64,000 nucleotides of DNA from assembly GCF_011386835.1 (NCBI RefSeq), contig NC_088796.1, positions 67,779,468-67,843,467 of the forward strand, written 5' to 3'. The position numbers and the translations under genes were made by a program. The notes beneath the pieces are model-generated. The model ran no database searches and was not told the origin of the DNA. It saw nothing but the letters and a program-made list of their open reading frames with translations. Source of the DNA: Chrysemys picta bellii. Its lineage: Eukaryota > Chordata > Testudines > Emydidae. Of this stretch, positions 22,212 to 37,725 are shown piece by piece. Numbering within the stretch: the first letter of the stretch is position 1; each line of letters begins with the position of its first letter.

Positions 22212-22266
22212 TTATTGGGCTCAATACCGGAGTATCTTGATGAAATTCCAAGGTATGTGTTATGCA

Positions 22267-22977
22267 TAGGACCCTACCAAATTCACAGCCATGAAAAATG
22301 CGTCACGGACTGTGAAATCTGGTCTTTTGTGTGTTTTTACCCTATACTATACAGATTTCATGGGGGAGAGCAGTGTTTCTCAAATTAGGGGTCCTGACCC
22401 AAAAGGGAGTTGCAGGGGGGTCACAAGGTTATTTTAGGGGGGTCTTGGTATTGCCACCCTTGTTTCTGAACTGCCTTCAGAGCTGGGCGGCCAGAGAATG
22501 GCGGCTGTTGGCTGGGTGCACAGCTCTGAAGGCAGCACACCAGCAGCAGTGCAGAAGTAAGGGTGGCTGCTGCCTTCAGAGCTGGGTGGCCAAACAGTGG
22601 TGGCTGCTTACTGAGGTCCCAGCTCTGCAGGCAGCAGTGCAGAAGTAAGGGTGGCAATACCATACCATGCCATCCTTACTTCTACGCTGCTGCTAGTGGT
22701 GGCTCTGCCTTCAGAGCTGAGCTTCCAGCCAGCAGCCAACGCTCTCTAGCTGCCCAGCTCTGAAGGCAGCGCTGCTGCCAGCCACAGTACAGAAGTAAGG
22801 GTAGCAGTACCACAACTTCCTCCACAATAACCTTGCGACACCCCCCCGACAACACCTTTTTGGGTTAGGACCCCTACAATTATAACACCATGAAATTTCA
22901 GTTTTAAATAGCTGAATTTTTAAAATCCTATGACCGTGAAATTGACCAAAGTGGACCATGAATTTGGTAGGCCTCTA
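22267..22977. mobile_element. hAT-type foldback element
   Basis: A 711 bp unit with long inverted ends: 'ccctaccaaattcac' on the left pairs with 'gcctaccaaattcat' read inward from the right, and the similarity continues inward with the 'ggggtcctgacccaaaa' and 'ggggtcctaacccaaaa' words. GTTATGCA (22259-22266) and GTTATATA (22978-22985) form a decayed 8 bp duplication. The interior is GC-rich and repeats a 'ccttcagagctg' motif in both orientations. No coding capacity. Confidence 0.75.
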
Positions 22978-23045
22978 GTTATATAGGTCGTCAGAGTAAA
23001 AGATCTAATAGTCCTTTCGACCTTAAAATCTATGACTCTGTAAAC

Positions 23046-24680
23046 ATATCTTGCCTTGGCAAGGGTCTTTAAAAATGTGCTGTGATTACTCCAAATTAAA
23101 AGAGGGAGGAAGATGCTGATTGCTACACTGTTCAGACTTTTCTGTTTACAGCTGCATGGAGCAATACTAGCAGTACCTCAGAAGACATTAGCTAAGTCAT
23201 ATAGACAACTCACATTCTATTCCACCACCTCTAGATGTATTAAAAGTTTCTAAATAGTGGTCACCAGGTTGAAGAACAGACTGAGAATAAATGGGTGAGC
23301 AGTGTCTTCCCCAGAATGAATGGAGATTGCTTATGTTCAATTACCCTATGGCCTTCCTTCACAAGGAATAAAATAAAATTAACCAGGATAGAGTAAAATG
23401 AACTATTGTTAGGCTCCATTTTCCTTTTCAAAACATAGGAGCATCTACAGCTCTTGCTGAGTGAGAGTAATGCTGTGGTTCAAAGATGACCTGTCCAAAG
23501 TTTGGATTTCAAAGTATAAGCTACTTACCAATCGCTGAGAGGAGAAAAGAATCCCTGTTTAAAGAACTAGAAAGATCAACCATATAATAACACAGCTTTA
23601 TAAAGCTGTGAAATTACAAAATGTGTTGTCAAGTAGTTTAGGTTTGAAATATATCCATTACCTTGACACATGTAAATTTAATTGTCTTAATAGTCCTCTT
23701 TGCAGTGCCAGGTAATTTTAAAAAATTGCTACTGTTTCTGTTTGTTCCACAAAAGCAATGCCATGTGTAGCCTATGTTCTGTGAGAGCCACTCTCTGTGC
23801 AAGAAGGGTTACAAAGAATCATTTTTTTAATCTCCAGAAGAAAAATGAATGTTAAATATCAGCCACAGCTCAGTGTTTCTAGTTTTGCCTCTCTATTTAA
23901 ATTAGCAGTCCTGATTGGAGCTGTGGATACAAACTTGATGGGAAATTAAAAATGAATTTCAAACTTCAAAGGGAACATTATGAACAATAAAAAATACAAG
24001 TACTTAACTTAAAATATCTAAATAAATGACTTTTAAGAGCATTTTCTGTCAAAAATTTCCTAAAACACCATCATTTAAGTAATGAAGGAGCTGCAAAGTG
24101 ACTTTAGTAATGTATTATGGTTAAAAGCACCTAGTTTCTGTGAATGCTCCACAGTTTTCCCAGCCTGGGCACCCCTTGGAACTTCTCATTGCTGTTATTA
24201 ATGGCATGAGAGAATTTTAGAATACTTAATGAGCCATAGTCTACCCTCATTTTGTATGTGAGGTTTTCATACTGTTCCTTACCATTTTGCAAGCCTTTTT
24301 TAAAGAAAGAATTTGCTCCCAGCCCATCAGCATCTCTTGCTTGCTCCTGCCTTGAAGTTCCTATGAAAAACTGCTTTTCTTGAATCTGTTCTCTTCTCCC
24401 AAATTTTCTCCAATGTAAAATACTTTCTTTAAACATTTTTATGGATCAGCTCAATAGTCTTATGGTGATGAGATCCCAAGGGGTGAAAACATTATCTCAT
24501 TCCCTGGGCTGACATTGCTAGGAAGCACTGTAGAAGCAGTAGGCTTCGCTCATAGAGAACTTTGCACGCTTTTTTTTTTTTTTTCCTTCTTTTTTTCCCC
24601 CACTAATGTAGTGGTGATACTAACTGACTTGAAAGGGATTTCCAGCTTGCACTTTCTTGCCCAAAGAAGATCACCATGAC
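23046..24680. other. FER intron sequence, nothing recognised
   Basis: AT-rich sequence. A T-rich tract lies near 24570. No exon or repeat family recognised. Confidence 0.45.
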
Positions 24681-24681
24681 A

Positions 24682-24846
24682 TTGGGCTTGTCTAAACTAG
24701 GATTACATGCGTACTTTATGTAGTGAACTCTGGTTCACCTCGACCAGCTAACATGTTCAAATACAATTAGGGTTTTAAAAAGCATGAAAATGTTTTAGCC
24801 CACAAGTTTTAAAAATACACCTTTTATCTTAGTTTAGACAAGTTAA
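24682..24846. mobile_element. Small MITE with inverted GTCTAAAC ends
   Basis: The left end reads GGGCTTGTCTAAACTAGGA; the right end, read inward, is TAACTTGTCTAAACTAAGA. About 165 bp, with no coding capacity. The exact borders and target duplication are unclear. Confidence 0.55.
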
Positions 24847-24849
24847 CAG

Positions 24850-25473
24850 AGGCTTGAGATAGTAGAGGATGTAATAATTCTATAGTTCAGTTTCATGAAG
24901 GGAATATAGTATATAAGGAATATTATACAAGTGCAGACTTGAATATTTTAAATAAATTGTTTTATATCTTGGTTTTTTTAATGCAAGATCATTTTTCAAA
25001 GTTGTGTTTAGAAGTATGGATTTAGAATAGAAGTACCTTGTAACTATAACAGCATTGCTATCATCCGTCTGAGTTTTCTCTTTCTCCATACTATTTGTAT
25101 GTCTTCCCTCCTCTTTTTTTTTTTTTTTTTTTTTTTTGCTTTTCACATTAGTATGTGTGCTCATGTACAGATGTGTGGTGATTATTTTAAAAAATCTCAT
25201 TTACTCAGAGAAACAAGGAAAGCACTTCCTGCAAATTCTGGCTATGTTTACTGAAGTCATGTAACCCCAAACAGAGGCACACATAAGGAAAGAGATCTAT
25301 GTAGAAATAAACCAGGAATAGCTTTAAGATTTAGTCATATCTATTCTTATTGTGGGGGATGGGGAAGGAAAAAAAGAAAACCAACAAGCACAGACAAAGG
25401 AAATATGCCCTTCAATTTTGTGCTCCTGTGCATGGTCTGCTCCTTTGCATGAGTATAATCTTTTCATAGTTTC
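24850..25473. other. FER intron sequence with poly-T tract
   Basis: A pure T tract of about 20 bases lies near 25116-25138. Nothing else recognised. Confidence 0.5.
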
Positions 25474-25838
25474 TTAGCCCTGGTCTACACTACGAGGTTA
25501 GGTCAAATTTAGCCATATTGGGTTGATTTTATAAGCAATGCATCTACACAACCAATCCCATTCCGTCGACCTAAAGGGCTCTTAAAATTGACTGCTGTAC
25601 TTCTCCCCGGTAAGGGGAGTAGTGCTAAAATCAACCTTCCTGGGTCAAATTTGGGGTAGTGCAGGCGCAATTAGATGGTATTGGCCTCCGGGAGCTATCC
25701 CAGAGTGTTCCAATGTGACCACTCTGGACAGCACTTTCATCTCCGATGCACTAGCCAGGTAAACTGGAAAAGCCCTGGGAAATTTTTAATTTAATTTCCT
25801 GTTTGGTCAGCCTCGTGAGCTCAGCAGCACAGGTGACT

Positions 25839-27677
25839 ATGCAGTCCCAGAATTGCAAATGAGCTCCAGCAGGGACCGAACGGGAGACACTGGATCTGAT
25901 TGCTGTATGGGGAAAAGAATCTGTGCAGGCCGAACTACGATCAAAAAGAAGAAATGCTAACATATATATATATCAAAATCGCACAGGGCATGATGGACAG
26001 AGGCTACAACAGGGACACACAGCAGGGCCGCGTGAAAGCTAAGGAGCTCAGGCAAGCCTACCAAAAGACAAAGGAGGCAAATGGTCGCTCCGGGTCAGAG
26101 CCTCATACATGCCGCTTCTATGATCAGCTGCATGACATTCTGGGGGGGGACCCTACTACTACCCTACCACTGTCTGTAGACAGCTATAAGGGGGGAGTCT
26201 CATGCAACAGGGAGGAGGATTTTTGTGGATGAGGACAAGGAGGAGGAGAATGCGCAGCAGGCAAGCGGAGAATCTGTTCTCCCCGGCAGCTAGGACCTTT
26301 TCATCATCCTGGAGCCAATACCCTCTCAAGGTGGGTTCCCGGACCCTGAAGCAGGAGAAGGCACCTCTGGTGAGTGCACATTTATAACTACACTACAGGG
26401 TTTAGAAGCAATTGTGTTTAATGTTTGATTTGCCCTGAAGACTTGGGATGCATTCGCGGCCAGTACAGCTACTGGAAAAGTCTGTTAATGTGTTTGGGGA
26501 TGGAGCAGAAATCCTCCAGGCACATCTCCATGAAGCTCTCCTGGAGGTACTCTGAAAGACTTTGCAGAAGGTTTCTGGGGAGGGCTGCCTTAGTTCGTCC
26601 TCCACGGTAGGACACTTTACCACGCCAAGCCAGTAGCAAGTAGTCTGGAATCATTATAGCACAAAGCATGGCAGCGAATAGTCCTGGGTTTTGATTGCAT
26701 TCAATCAACATTTGGTCTATATCTTTCTGTGTTAGCCTCAGGAGAGTGATATCATTCATGGTCACCTGGTTGAAATAGGGGAATTTTTGTAAGGGAACAG
26801 TAAAAGGATCCCATTCATGCTGGGCTGTTTGTGCTTGGCTAAAAGGGATCATCCCAGAGAATAGCCACACGCTGGGGTGGAGGGAGTGGTTTGCTGCACA
26901 TCCACCCGAAAACCGCAGACCCTCCTTTTAAATGGCAAACCCAACCGGCATTGCTTGCTGTGGGAAAGGAGGGCGCTGCAGTTTGAAACCATTCCCACAT
27001 GTTATAAAGGCAGAAGAAGCCAACCCCACATTTCCTTTGGCTTACCATGGCTGCCTGGAAACCGAATTCTGTTGTCCCGTTCTGTGTGATGTGTCACTAT
27101 ACCAGCAGGCGCTCAATATAAAAGGCAAAATGCGACCTTGTACCTAAAGCACATGTGCTGTCTGCTGTGAATTGCTTGATTCACTGTGAAAGAGTCTCCC
27201 TTTTGTTCTCAGAAATGTATCTTCTTAAATTCTACTCTCCCTTTTTATCCCCACGCAGATGCAAATATTTCTACGCTCCCCCTATCATCTCCGTCCCAGA
27301 GGTTATTGCAGATTAGAAGGCGAAAAAAATGCACTCGCGATGACATGTTTTCCAAGCTCATGCAGTCCTCCCGCACTGATAGGGCACAGCTGAATGCATG
27401 GAGGCATACAGTGACAGAGGCCAGGAAAGCATACAGTGAGCGTGATGAGAAGAGGCAGGAGGCGATGCTGAGGTTAATGGGAGAGCAAACAGACATGCTC
27501 AGGCGTCTGGTGGAGCTGCAGGAAAGGCAACAAGAGCACAGACCGCCACTGCATCCGCTGTATAACCGCCTGTCCTCCTCCCCAAGTTCCATATCCTCTT
27601 CACCCAGACGCCCAAGAACGCAGGGGGTGGTGATGAGGCTCTGGGCACCCAGCCACTTAACTCCAGATTATGGCTGA
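25839..27677 (+). pseudogene. Harbinger Myb/SANT-like DNA-binding protein, broken
   Basis: The ATG at 25839 is followed by an in-frame TGA at 25860, and the frame shifts again near an AT repeat at 25970. The trihelix-like region continues with GYNRDTQQGRVKAKELRQAY and a following FYDQLHDILGG motif. A likely intron runs from GTGAGT at 26370 to CACGCAG at 27258. The second part has a basic segment RRRKKCTRDDMFSKLMQSS and a long charged coiled-coil region ending in LQERQQEH, then a Pro/Ser tail and TGA at 27675. In Harbinger elements this partner protein helps bring the transposase to the nucleus and to DNA. Confidence 0.8.
26402..26870 (-). other. Antisense open reading frame inside the Myb-gene intron
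   Basis: An open frame of 133 codons (26469-26870), with a further overlapping open stretch to 26402, lies on the same strand as the transposase and downstream of it. The protein has ordinary composition and an amphipathic C-terminal part including LSEYLQESFMEMCLEDF. I recognise no domain. It could be a third Harbinger gene, a decayed coding exon, or chance. Confidence 0.35.
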
Positions 27678-27915
27678 AGCAACAGAAGGCTGTCATTCAA
27701 ACCGTTTCGATTTGTAGTGTGGCCTTGTCCTTCCCTCTTCCCGCACCCCACCTGGGCTACCTTGTCAGTTATCTCACTTTTTTTTTTTAGTTAATAAAGA
27801 AAGAATGCATGGTTTCAAAACAATACTGACTTTATTTCCTTTGCCAGCTGTGATCGAAGGGGGGAGGGTGGTTGGCTTACAGGGAATTAAAATCAGCAAA
27901 GGCGGCGGGTTTGCA

Positions 27916-29125
27916 TCAAGGAGAAACACACCCAGCCTGTCCAGTCATGAAACTGGTTTTCAAAGCCTCTCTGATGTGCAGCGCGCCTAGCTGTGCTCTT
28001 CTAATCGCCCTGGTATCTGGCTGCTCAAAATTGGCCACCAGACGATTTGCCTCAACCTCCCACCTTGCCATAAATGTCTCCCCCTTACTCTCACAGATAT
28101 TATGGAGCGCACAGCAAACAGCAATAACAATGGGAATATTGGTTGCACTGAGGTCTAACCTAGTAAGCAGACAGCGCCAGCAAGCTTTTAAACGTCCAAA
28201 GGCACATTCTACCACCATTCTGCACGTGCTCAGCCTATACTTGAACTGCTCCTTTCTACTGTCCAGGCTGCCTGTGTATGGCCTCATGAGTTATAGGAGC
28301 AAGGGGTAGGCTGGGTCTCCAAGGATAACTATTGGCATTTCAACATCCCCAACAGTAATCTTCTGGTCTGGGAAGTATGTCCCTTCTTGCAGCTGTTCAA
28401 ACAGCCCAGAGTTCCTAAAGATGCGAGTGTCATGCACCTTTCCTGGCCATCCCACGTTGATGTCAGTGAAACGTCCCTGGTGAGTCACCAGTGCTTGCAG
28501 CACCATTGAGAAATACCCCTTGCGGTTTACGTACTGGTTGGCAAGGTGGTCCGGGGCCAAGATAGGGATATGCGTTCCGTCTATCGCCCCACCACAGTTA
28601 GGGAAACCCATTGCAGCAAAGCCATCCACTATGCCCTGCACATTTCCCAGACTCACTATACTTCTTAGCAGAAGAGTATTGATTGCCCTGGCTACTTGGA
28701 TCACAGCAGCCCCCGCAGTAGATTTGTCCACTCCACAGTGGATTTGATTCCCAACTGACCGGTAGCAGTCAGGAACTGCAAGCTTCCACAGGGCTATCGC
28801 CACTCGTTTCTCAACTGTCAGGGCAGCTCTCATCTTGGTATGCCTGCGCATCTGGGCGGGGGAAAGCAACTCACAAAGTTCCAGGAAAGTGGCCTTACGC
28901 ATGCAAAAGTTTCAGTCACTGGGAATCATCCAATACCTGCAACACTATGCGGTCCCACCGGTCTGTGCTTGTTGGCCATGCCCAGAATCGGCGTTTCACT
29001 GTGTCAACCTGCCCCACTGCCGCCATGATGTCCCAATTGCAACATCCCATGTTTTCAGGAACGTCTGTGTCCATGTCCTCCTCACAATCATCCTCATGCT
29101 GGTGGCTCCTAGCCAGGTTCTGCAC
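27916..29125 (-). pseudogene. Harbinger DDE transposase, broken
   Basis: Reads from Met at 29125 to a stop at 27916 in three pieces. The N-terminal piece ends at a stop at 28916 and the frame changes there. The central piece (28902-28291) carries the first catalytic Asp in AIDGTHIPI and the second in ILGDPAYPLL, then meets a stop at 28291-28293. The last piece continues in the same frame from 28290 and holds the catalytic Glu in VVECAFGRLK and a CALHNICE motif. All three acids of the DDE triad are therefore still recognisable. The intact enzyme cuts and rejoins DNA at the Harbinger ends. It is related to the domesticated vertebrate gene HARBI1, but the broken frame and the transposon ends show this is a mobile copy. 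Confidence 0.88.
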
Positions 29126-29267
29126 ATACTGCAGGATAATGCGCGAGGTGGTTTGCTGTGCTCACAACAGCAGCGGTGAGCTAAGCGGGCTCCATGCTTG
29201 CTGTGCTATTGCGTCTGCACGGGTAACCCAGGAAAAAAGGCACAAAATGATTGTCTGCCATTACTTT

Positions 29268-29294
29268 CACGGAGGGAGGGAGGGAGGGAGGGAA
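29268..29294. repeat. Short GGGA microsatellite
   Basis: Six or so copies of ggga on the + strand within the Harbinger element. Confidence 0.8.
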
Positions 29295-29540
29295 GACTGG
29301 TGACATGTACCCAAAACTACCCGCGACAATGTTTTTGCCCCATCAGGCATCAGGAGCTTAACCCAGAATTCCAGTGGACAGCAGGGACTGTGGGATAGCT
29401 ACCCACAGTGCACAGCTCCATGACTCAATCCTAGCCACGGTATTGACGCACTCTGCCGACTTAATGCGCTTAGTGGGGGACATACACAATCGACTGTATA
29501 AGATCGCTTTCTAAAGATCGACTTCTATAAAATCGACCTA

Positions 29541-30316
29541 CCTTATATATACTTATATACATAAGCAGGTTCGTTTATAAGCTAACCCCCCCCCCCGATG
29601 GATAAGTAAAAATGGAAAATTTTTATAACCTGTTCATAAGCTGACCCTATAATTCAGGGGTCAGCAAACTTGGCTCCCGGGCCATCAGGATAAGCCGCTG
29701 GTGGGCCGAGATGGTTTGTTTACCTTGAGCGTCTGCAGGCACGTAGGTAAACCTAATGAAACAAAGTGTCCAGGCGCACCAGCTGCTTACCCCGACGGGC
29801 CAGGACAGCAACTGGTGGGGAAATCTGCGGGGGGGAGGGAAAGCTAGGAGTCAGGGGAGTAACCCCTGTGACAACCCCCCACATGACCCCACCCCTAGTC
29901 CGGGACCCCCGCACTCTCCCCATCCCATCCTTCCCACCTTATCTGGGGAGGGCCAAGGAAGGATGTCTCTGGCCCGGCTGGAGCTGCTCTGGCAGGCCAG
30001 ACTGGGCGGCGCGGCCGCAGCATGTTCCGGCGGGTTGGGCTGGGTGGCACGTCCGCAGCGTGCTCTGGGGAGCAGGGCTGCAGCTGCAGCTGCTTCAGAG
30101 GCTGGGGGAAGAGCAGCGTGGCCAGAAGTGGAGAAACTCTGGCCCCGCCTCTTCCCTTCTGTCTCTGCTGGCTGTGCTGCCTCTCCTTGCTCCCTCGGTT
30201 GGGGGGAGGGGCTGTGTCCCACCTCTCCCTCTCTATACCTATTCATAAGCCGACCCCCATCTCTGGTGCTTCCCTTTTTTACTAAAAATTTTCGGCTTAT
30301 GAACGAGTATATATAG
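29541..30316. mobile_element. TA-flanked non-autonomous transposon, copy 1
   Basis: Inserted in the Harbinger right end between TA at 29539-29540 and TA at 30317-30318. The left end is CCTTATATATACTTATATAC and the right end, read inward, CTATATATACTCGTTCATAA. The TA duplication fits the Tc1/mariner/pogo group. Near 29650 both this and the second copy contain 'caggggtcagcaaac', the start of a hAT-like end, so an older piece of another element is part of the family. The GC-rich interior gives long open frames in several phases without gene features. Confidence 0.75.
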
Positions 30317-30344
30317 TAATTTCGTAATGTAGACATACCCTTAA

Positions 30345-31479
<1,135 letters not shown>

Positions 31480-31828
31480 TGAGTTCTCTACATATAATTA
31501 GATATGTGGTTATCTTGGATTTTTTTTTTAATTGAAATTTTAATTTTGAAAATTAAAGATTTCAGATATCTTTAGTGACCAGTCCAGCAATCATAAATAA
31601 GCCCTGAAACTAACATTGGGGCCCAATTAAGAGCTTTTTTTCAAAGGTCTGACCTTATCATAGACTCAAGCAAGACTTCAGAGTAGAAGTGGTAGTCATA
31701 AAGACATGTAGATATTGACCTCATTAACTGATCTTTCTCGGGAAGAAACAGGCCCTCTGGAAGAACTGGGTTGTGCCGGTCAGACAAAGGATATTCCATG
31801 ATAGTGGGGGAAAATGAGGTTGGAATAG
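31480..31828. other. FER intron sequence, nothing recognised
   Basis: First part of the 2.35 kb intron between the second and third visible exons. Confidence 0.6.
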
Positions 31829-31830
31829 TA

Positions 31831-32680
31831 CCATATATACTTGATCATAAACAGGTTCGTTTATAAACCGACCCTCCCAAGATGGATAAGTAAAAATGGA
31901 AAATGTTATGACCCGTTCATAAGCTGACCCTATAATTCAGGGGTCAGCAAACTTGGCTCCCGGGCCATCAGGATAAGCCGTTGGCGGGCCGAGATGGTTT
32001 GTTTACCTCGCGTCCGCAGGCACAGAGGTAAACCTAATGAAAAAAAGTGTCCCGGCACGCCAGCTGCTTACCCTGACGGGCTGGGACAGCAACTGATAGG
32101 GAAATTTTTGGGGGGGGGAGAAGCTGGGGGTCAGGGTAGTAACCCCTATGACCACCCCCCACATGACCCCACCCCTAGCCTGGGACCCCCACACTCCCTA
32201 TCCCATCCCTTCCCACCTTATCTGGGGAGGGCCAAGGGATGTTGTCTCTGGCCTGGCTGGAGCTGCTCCAGCAGGCTGGGCAGTGCAGCCTGCTCCGGCA
32301 GGCCAGACCGGGTGGCGCAGCCGCAGCATGTTCCAGCAGGCTGGGCCGTGCGGCATGGCTGCAGCGTGCTTCGGTCGGGTGGTGTGGCCACAGCCTGCTC
32401 TGGGGGGAGGGACCAAGTGGCACGGCTGCAGCCTGCCAGCCCTGGAGCTGCAGCTGCTTTTGAGGCTGGGGGGAGAGCAGCATGGCCAGAATTGGAGAGA
32501 CTCTGGCCCTGCCTCTTCCCTTCTGTCTCTGCTGGCTGTGCTGCTTCTCCTTGCTCCCTCGGTTGGGGGAAGGGGCTGTGTCCCACCTCTCCCTCTCTAT
32601 ACCCATTCATAAGCCGACCCCCATCTCTGGTGCTTCCCTTTTTTACTAAAAAAATTCGGCTTATGAACGAGTATAGATGG
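31831..32680. mobile_element. TA-flanked non-autonomous transposon, copy 2
   Basis: An 850 bp sister of the element at 29541. The left end is CCATATATACTTGATCATAA and the right end, read inward, CCATCTATACTCGTTCATAA, between TA at 31829-31830 and TA at 32681-32682. It keeps the same interior order: a hAT-like end near 31940, a stretch with 'acatgaccccacccctag', a GC-rich part with repeated 'gcagcctgctc' words, and 'aagccgacccccatctctgg' near the right end. Confidence 0.78.
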
Positions 32681-32682
32681 TA

Positions 32683-35603
<2,921 letters not shown>

Positions 35604-36031
35604 TAGGATGGCCAGGTGTCTGGTTTTTGACCAGAAAGTCTGGTAAAAAAGGGGACCTGACAGTATCCGGTTACTGCGGGTGGGGGAGGCAGGGAGGTGC
35701 CTGGTCATTACCCTTGCCAACCCCTACTCAGCTGGAGCCACCTCCTACCTGCGTTGGGCAGCAGCAGCTCCCAGCTCCAAAGGCAAGTCCCTTCCACGCA
35801 GAAGGGAGGGAGGGGAGGGAAAAAGCAGAGAATGACAGAAGACTGGGAGGGGGCAGAGAGGGAGAGCAGCAAATAGGGGGCGGGGCCTTGGTGAGAGGGG
35901 GGAGGCAGGAGCCAGGGCCTCGGGGAGAGGTGGGTCAGGGGTAGGACCTTGGGAGAAGAGGCAGGCAGGAGCAGTTCCGGCACTCCCGCTGGAGTATCCG
36001 TTTTTTATATATTACAAAGTTGGCAATCCTA
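35604..36031. repeat. Inverted-end repeat family, copy 1
   Basis: Begins TAGGATGGCCAGG and ends 'ttggcaatccta', so the ends are inverted. Near the left end is 'tggtttttgacc', and near the right end 'attacaaagttggcaa'. The same words occur in the same places at 58610-59317. The middle is G/A-rich. Probably a non-autonomous DNA transposon; the superfamily is not clear. Confidence 0.6.
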
Positions 36032-36034
36032 GCG

Positions 36035-37725
36035 AGTACACTTGAGGATGTTTAAACTATATAATTCTGCAACTCAATTTTAAAAAAATTAGTTTAATAG
36101 AACATTTAATTATATAAAATTGTATCACACTGTGAAATGCAGAACTGTAGAAGACTGTGGTTTATAAGGCTACATTGTAGACTCTCCAGGGAATGTAGTA
36201 GAAACAGTTGGCTACATACTGTGGTGGGATTTCACCCATTATGTTTGCTCATTTTTTTTTGCATATAGTTTGCCCTTTGCTATAGCATGTTCTGATTCCT
36301 TATTTGTCAAGTATATTTTTTGTTCCCTTGTATACCTCCTACGTGTGGGATATGTGCTGTTTATTCTCTTTTGAGATTGCTGTGATTTGGGTTTCAGTGC
36401 TTTATTTGTGGCTCTTTCTAGTTGCCGTTGCAGAGTCAGATCATTTTCATGAGTGTCCCGTATTTCGGAAGCTGGAAAAGGAAATATCTCTCAGGATAAA
36501 ATAGCTCATGTTAGGAATCAAAAGAAGGATTAAACAAGTTAAACAGTTAAACAAGAATACAATCACTGTTGGCCACAGGAAACAACCCAGATGTTACTAT
36601 ACACATTGCCAAAGAATATAACATGTTTGAAACACAAACATCTTTCTTAAGTGAACACCTTTCTTACAGAGCATAAGAAATGACACTCCTCCCACAGAAA
36701 CGAACACTGTGATAAGAAAATTCAAAAAAGCCTACATAGCAATGATATATTCCACAGAATAAATAAAAGAACATACTGCAGAAATACAGCCAGGAGAGAG
36801 AGAGAGAGAGAGAGTGTGTGTGTGTGAAGGTCACAAAAAGAGCGATGCATGGTATTGAGAGCAAACGGTCACCTAATTGCAACATATTTTCTTCTGTCAA
36901 GGCAGCCAGCCATCTCAAGCTAGCAGTCTTCAACCACAACATAAACCTATAATAGCTTATTAAAGTGATTTTATTAATTTATTCCTGGCTATTGCATTAG
37001 AATATTGCACATAGAAGTGAAGGTCTCTGAACTAATAGCCAAATTTAGGGGTTTCCCCCACAAAATATATAATTTCTGTTTGCTTAGGGACCCATGACTG
37101 AAAAACAAACAATTATGTAATTGCGCTGTGTCACGTGCTCTCTCTCTCAGACCCCTCTCTGTTAGCTAGGTTGGACAAATCCCCTGCTCTGGGGCTTGAA
37201 AGTCTCACAGGTGCAGGTTCCTCTCCCCTTTCTCCCAATGGTAGAACAGATGACTTCCGGAAGGGGAATACACTGGGCTCTCTGTCAGCTCTTCAGTAGC
37301 ACTGGGATAGAATGGGTAGCTCAAGATCAGTAAATGGTCCTCTGATCTCTCTGTAATCTCTTCCCCCTACCCCTTCCGTCTTCATGTTCTACAGGGTTTT
37401 TCATTTTCATATCCTACTTCTCCAATTGCTGAAATGTACTATGGCCACTAGTGCTCCTTTTCAGTTGCCTCATTATTCATTTATTAATTATATTTCTAAT
37501 TCTGTTCCTCCCATTGCAAGGGTAGGCGGGAAATGTTCCTTCCCATATTCACCAAACTGCCCTGGCTTATTGGGACTAGAGGGGGTGGCACAGGTGCTCC
37601 TGTCAAGTCTTCCCCCTCCCTTGGGGTCGGCAGATGGTGTGTTCCTCCCCAAAACTGCCACGTTTTACTATTATTATTTCCAGGGAGAGGAGGCATGATG
37701 CTTCCCTGGTTTCTGAGGATTAGTG
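36035..37725. other. FER intron sequence with GA/TG microsatellite
   Basis: A GA run passing into a GT run lies at about 36797-36827. No gene or repeat family recognised in the rest. Confidence 0.5.

Larger units (their letters stand above)
18460..23043 (+). mobile_element. CR1-family LINE, split by two later DNA transposons
   Basis: The LINE occupies 18460-19678, 22212-22266 and 22978-23043. It carries decayed RT phrases near 18630 ('aatcagcaggcccagataac') and 18990-19030 (a decayed 'YLDF.KAFD' region), then a C-terminal region near 19560. The two later pieces give the familiar 3' end, in which 'gttattgggctcaata' and 'cttaaaatctatga' are recognisable. All frames have many stops. The interruptions are described separately. 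Confidence 0.8.
25477..30340. mobile_element. PIF/Harbinger DNA transposon with both genes
   Basis: The left end is GCCCTGGTCTACACTACGA; the right end, read inward, is GGGTATGTCTACATTACGA. TTA flanks both sides (25474-25476 and 30341-30343), the Harbinger target duplication. Inside are a Myb/SANT-like gene on the + strand and a DDE transposase gene on the - strand, arranged tail to tail, the normal two-gene plan of the superfamily. Both genes are broken. A 776 bp element sits just inside the right end. Confidence 0.9.
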
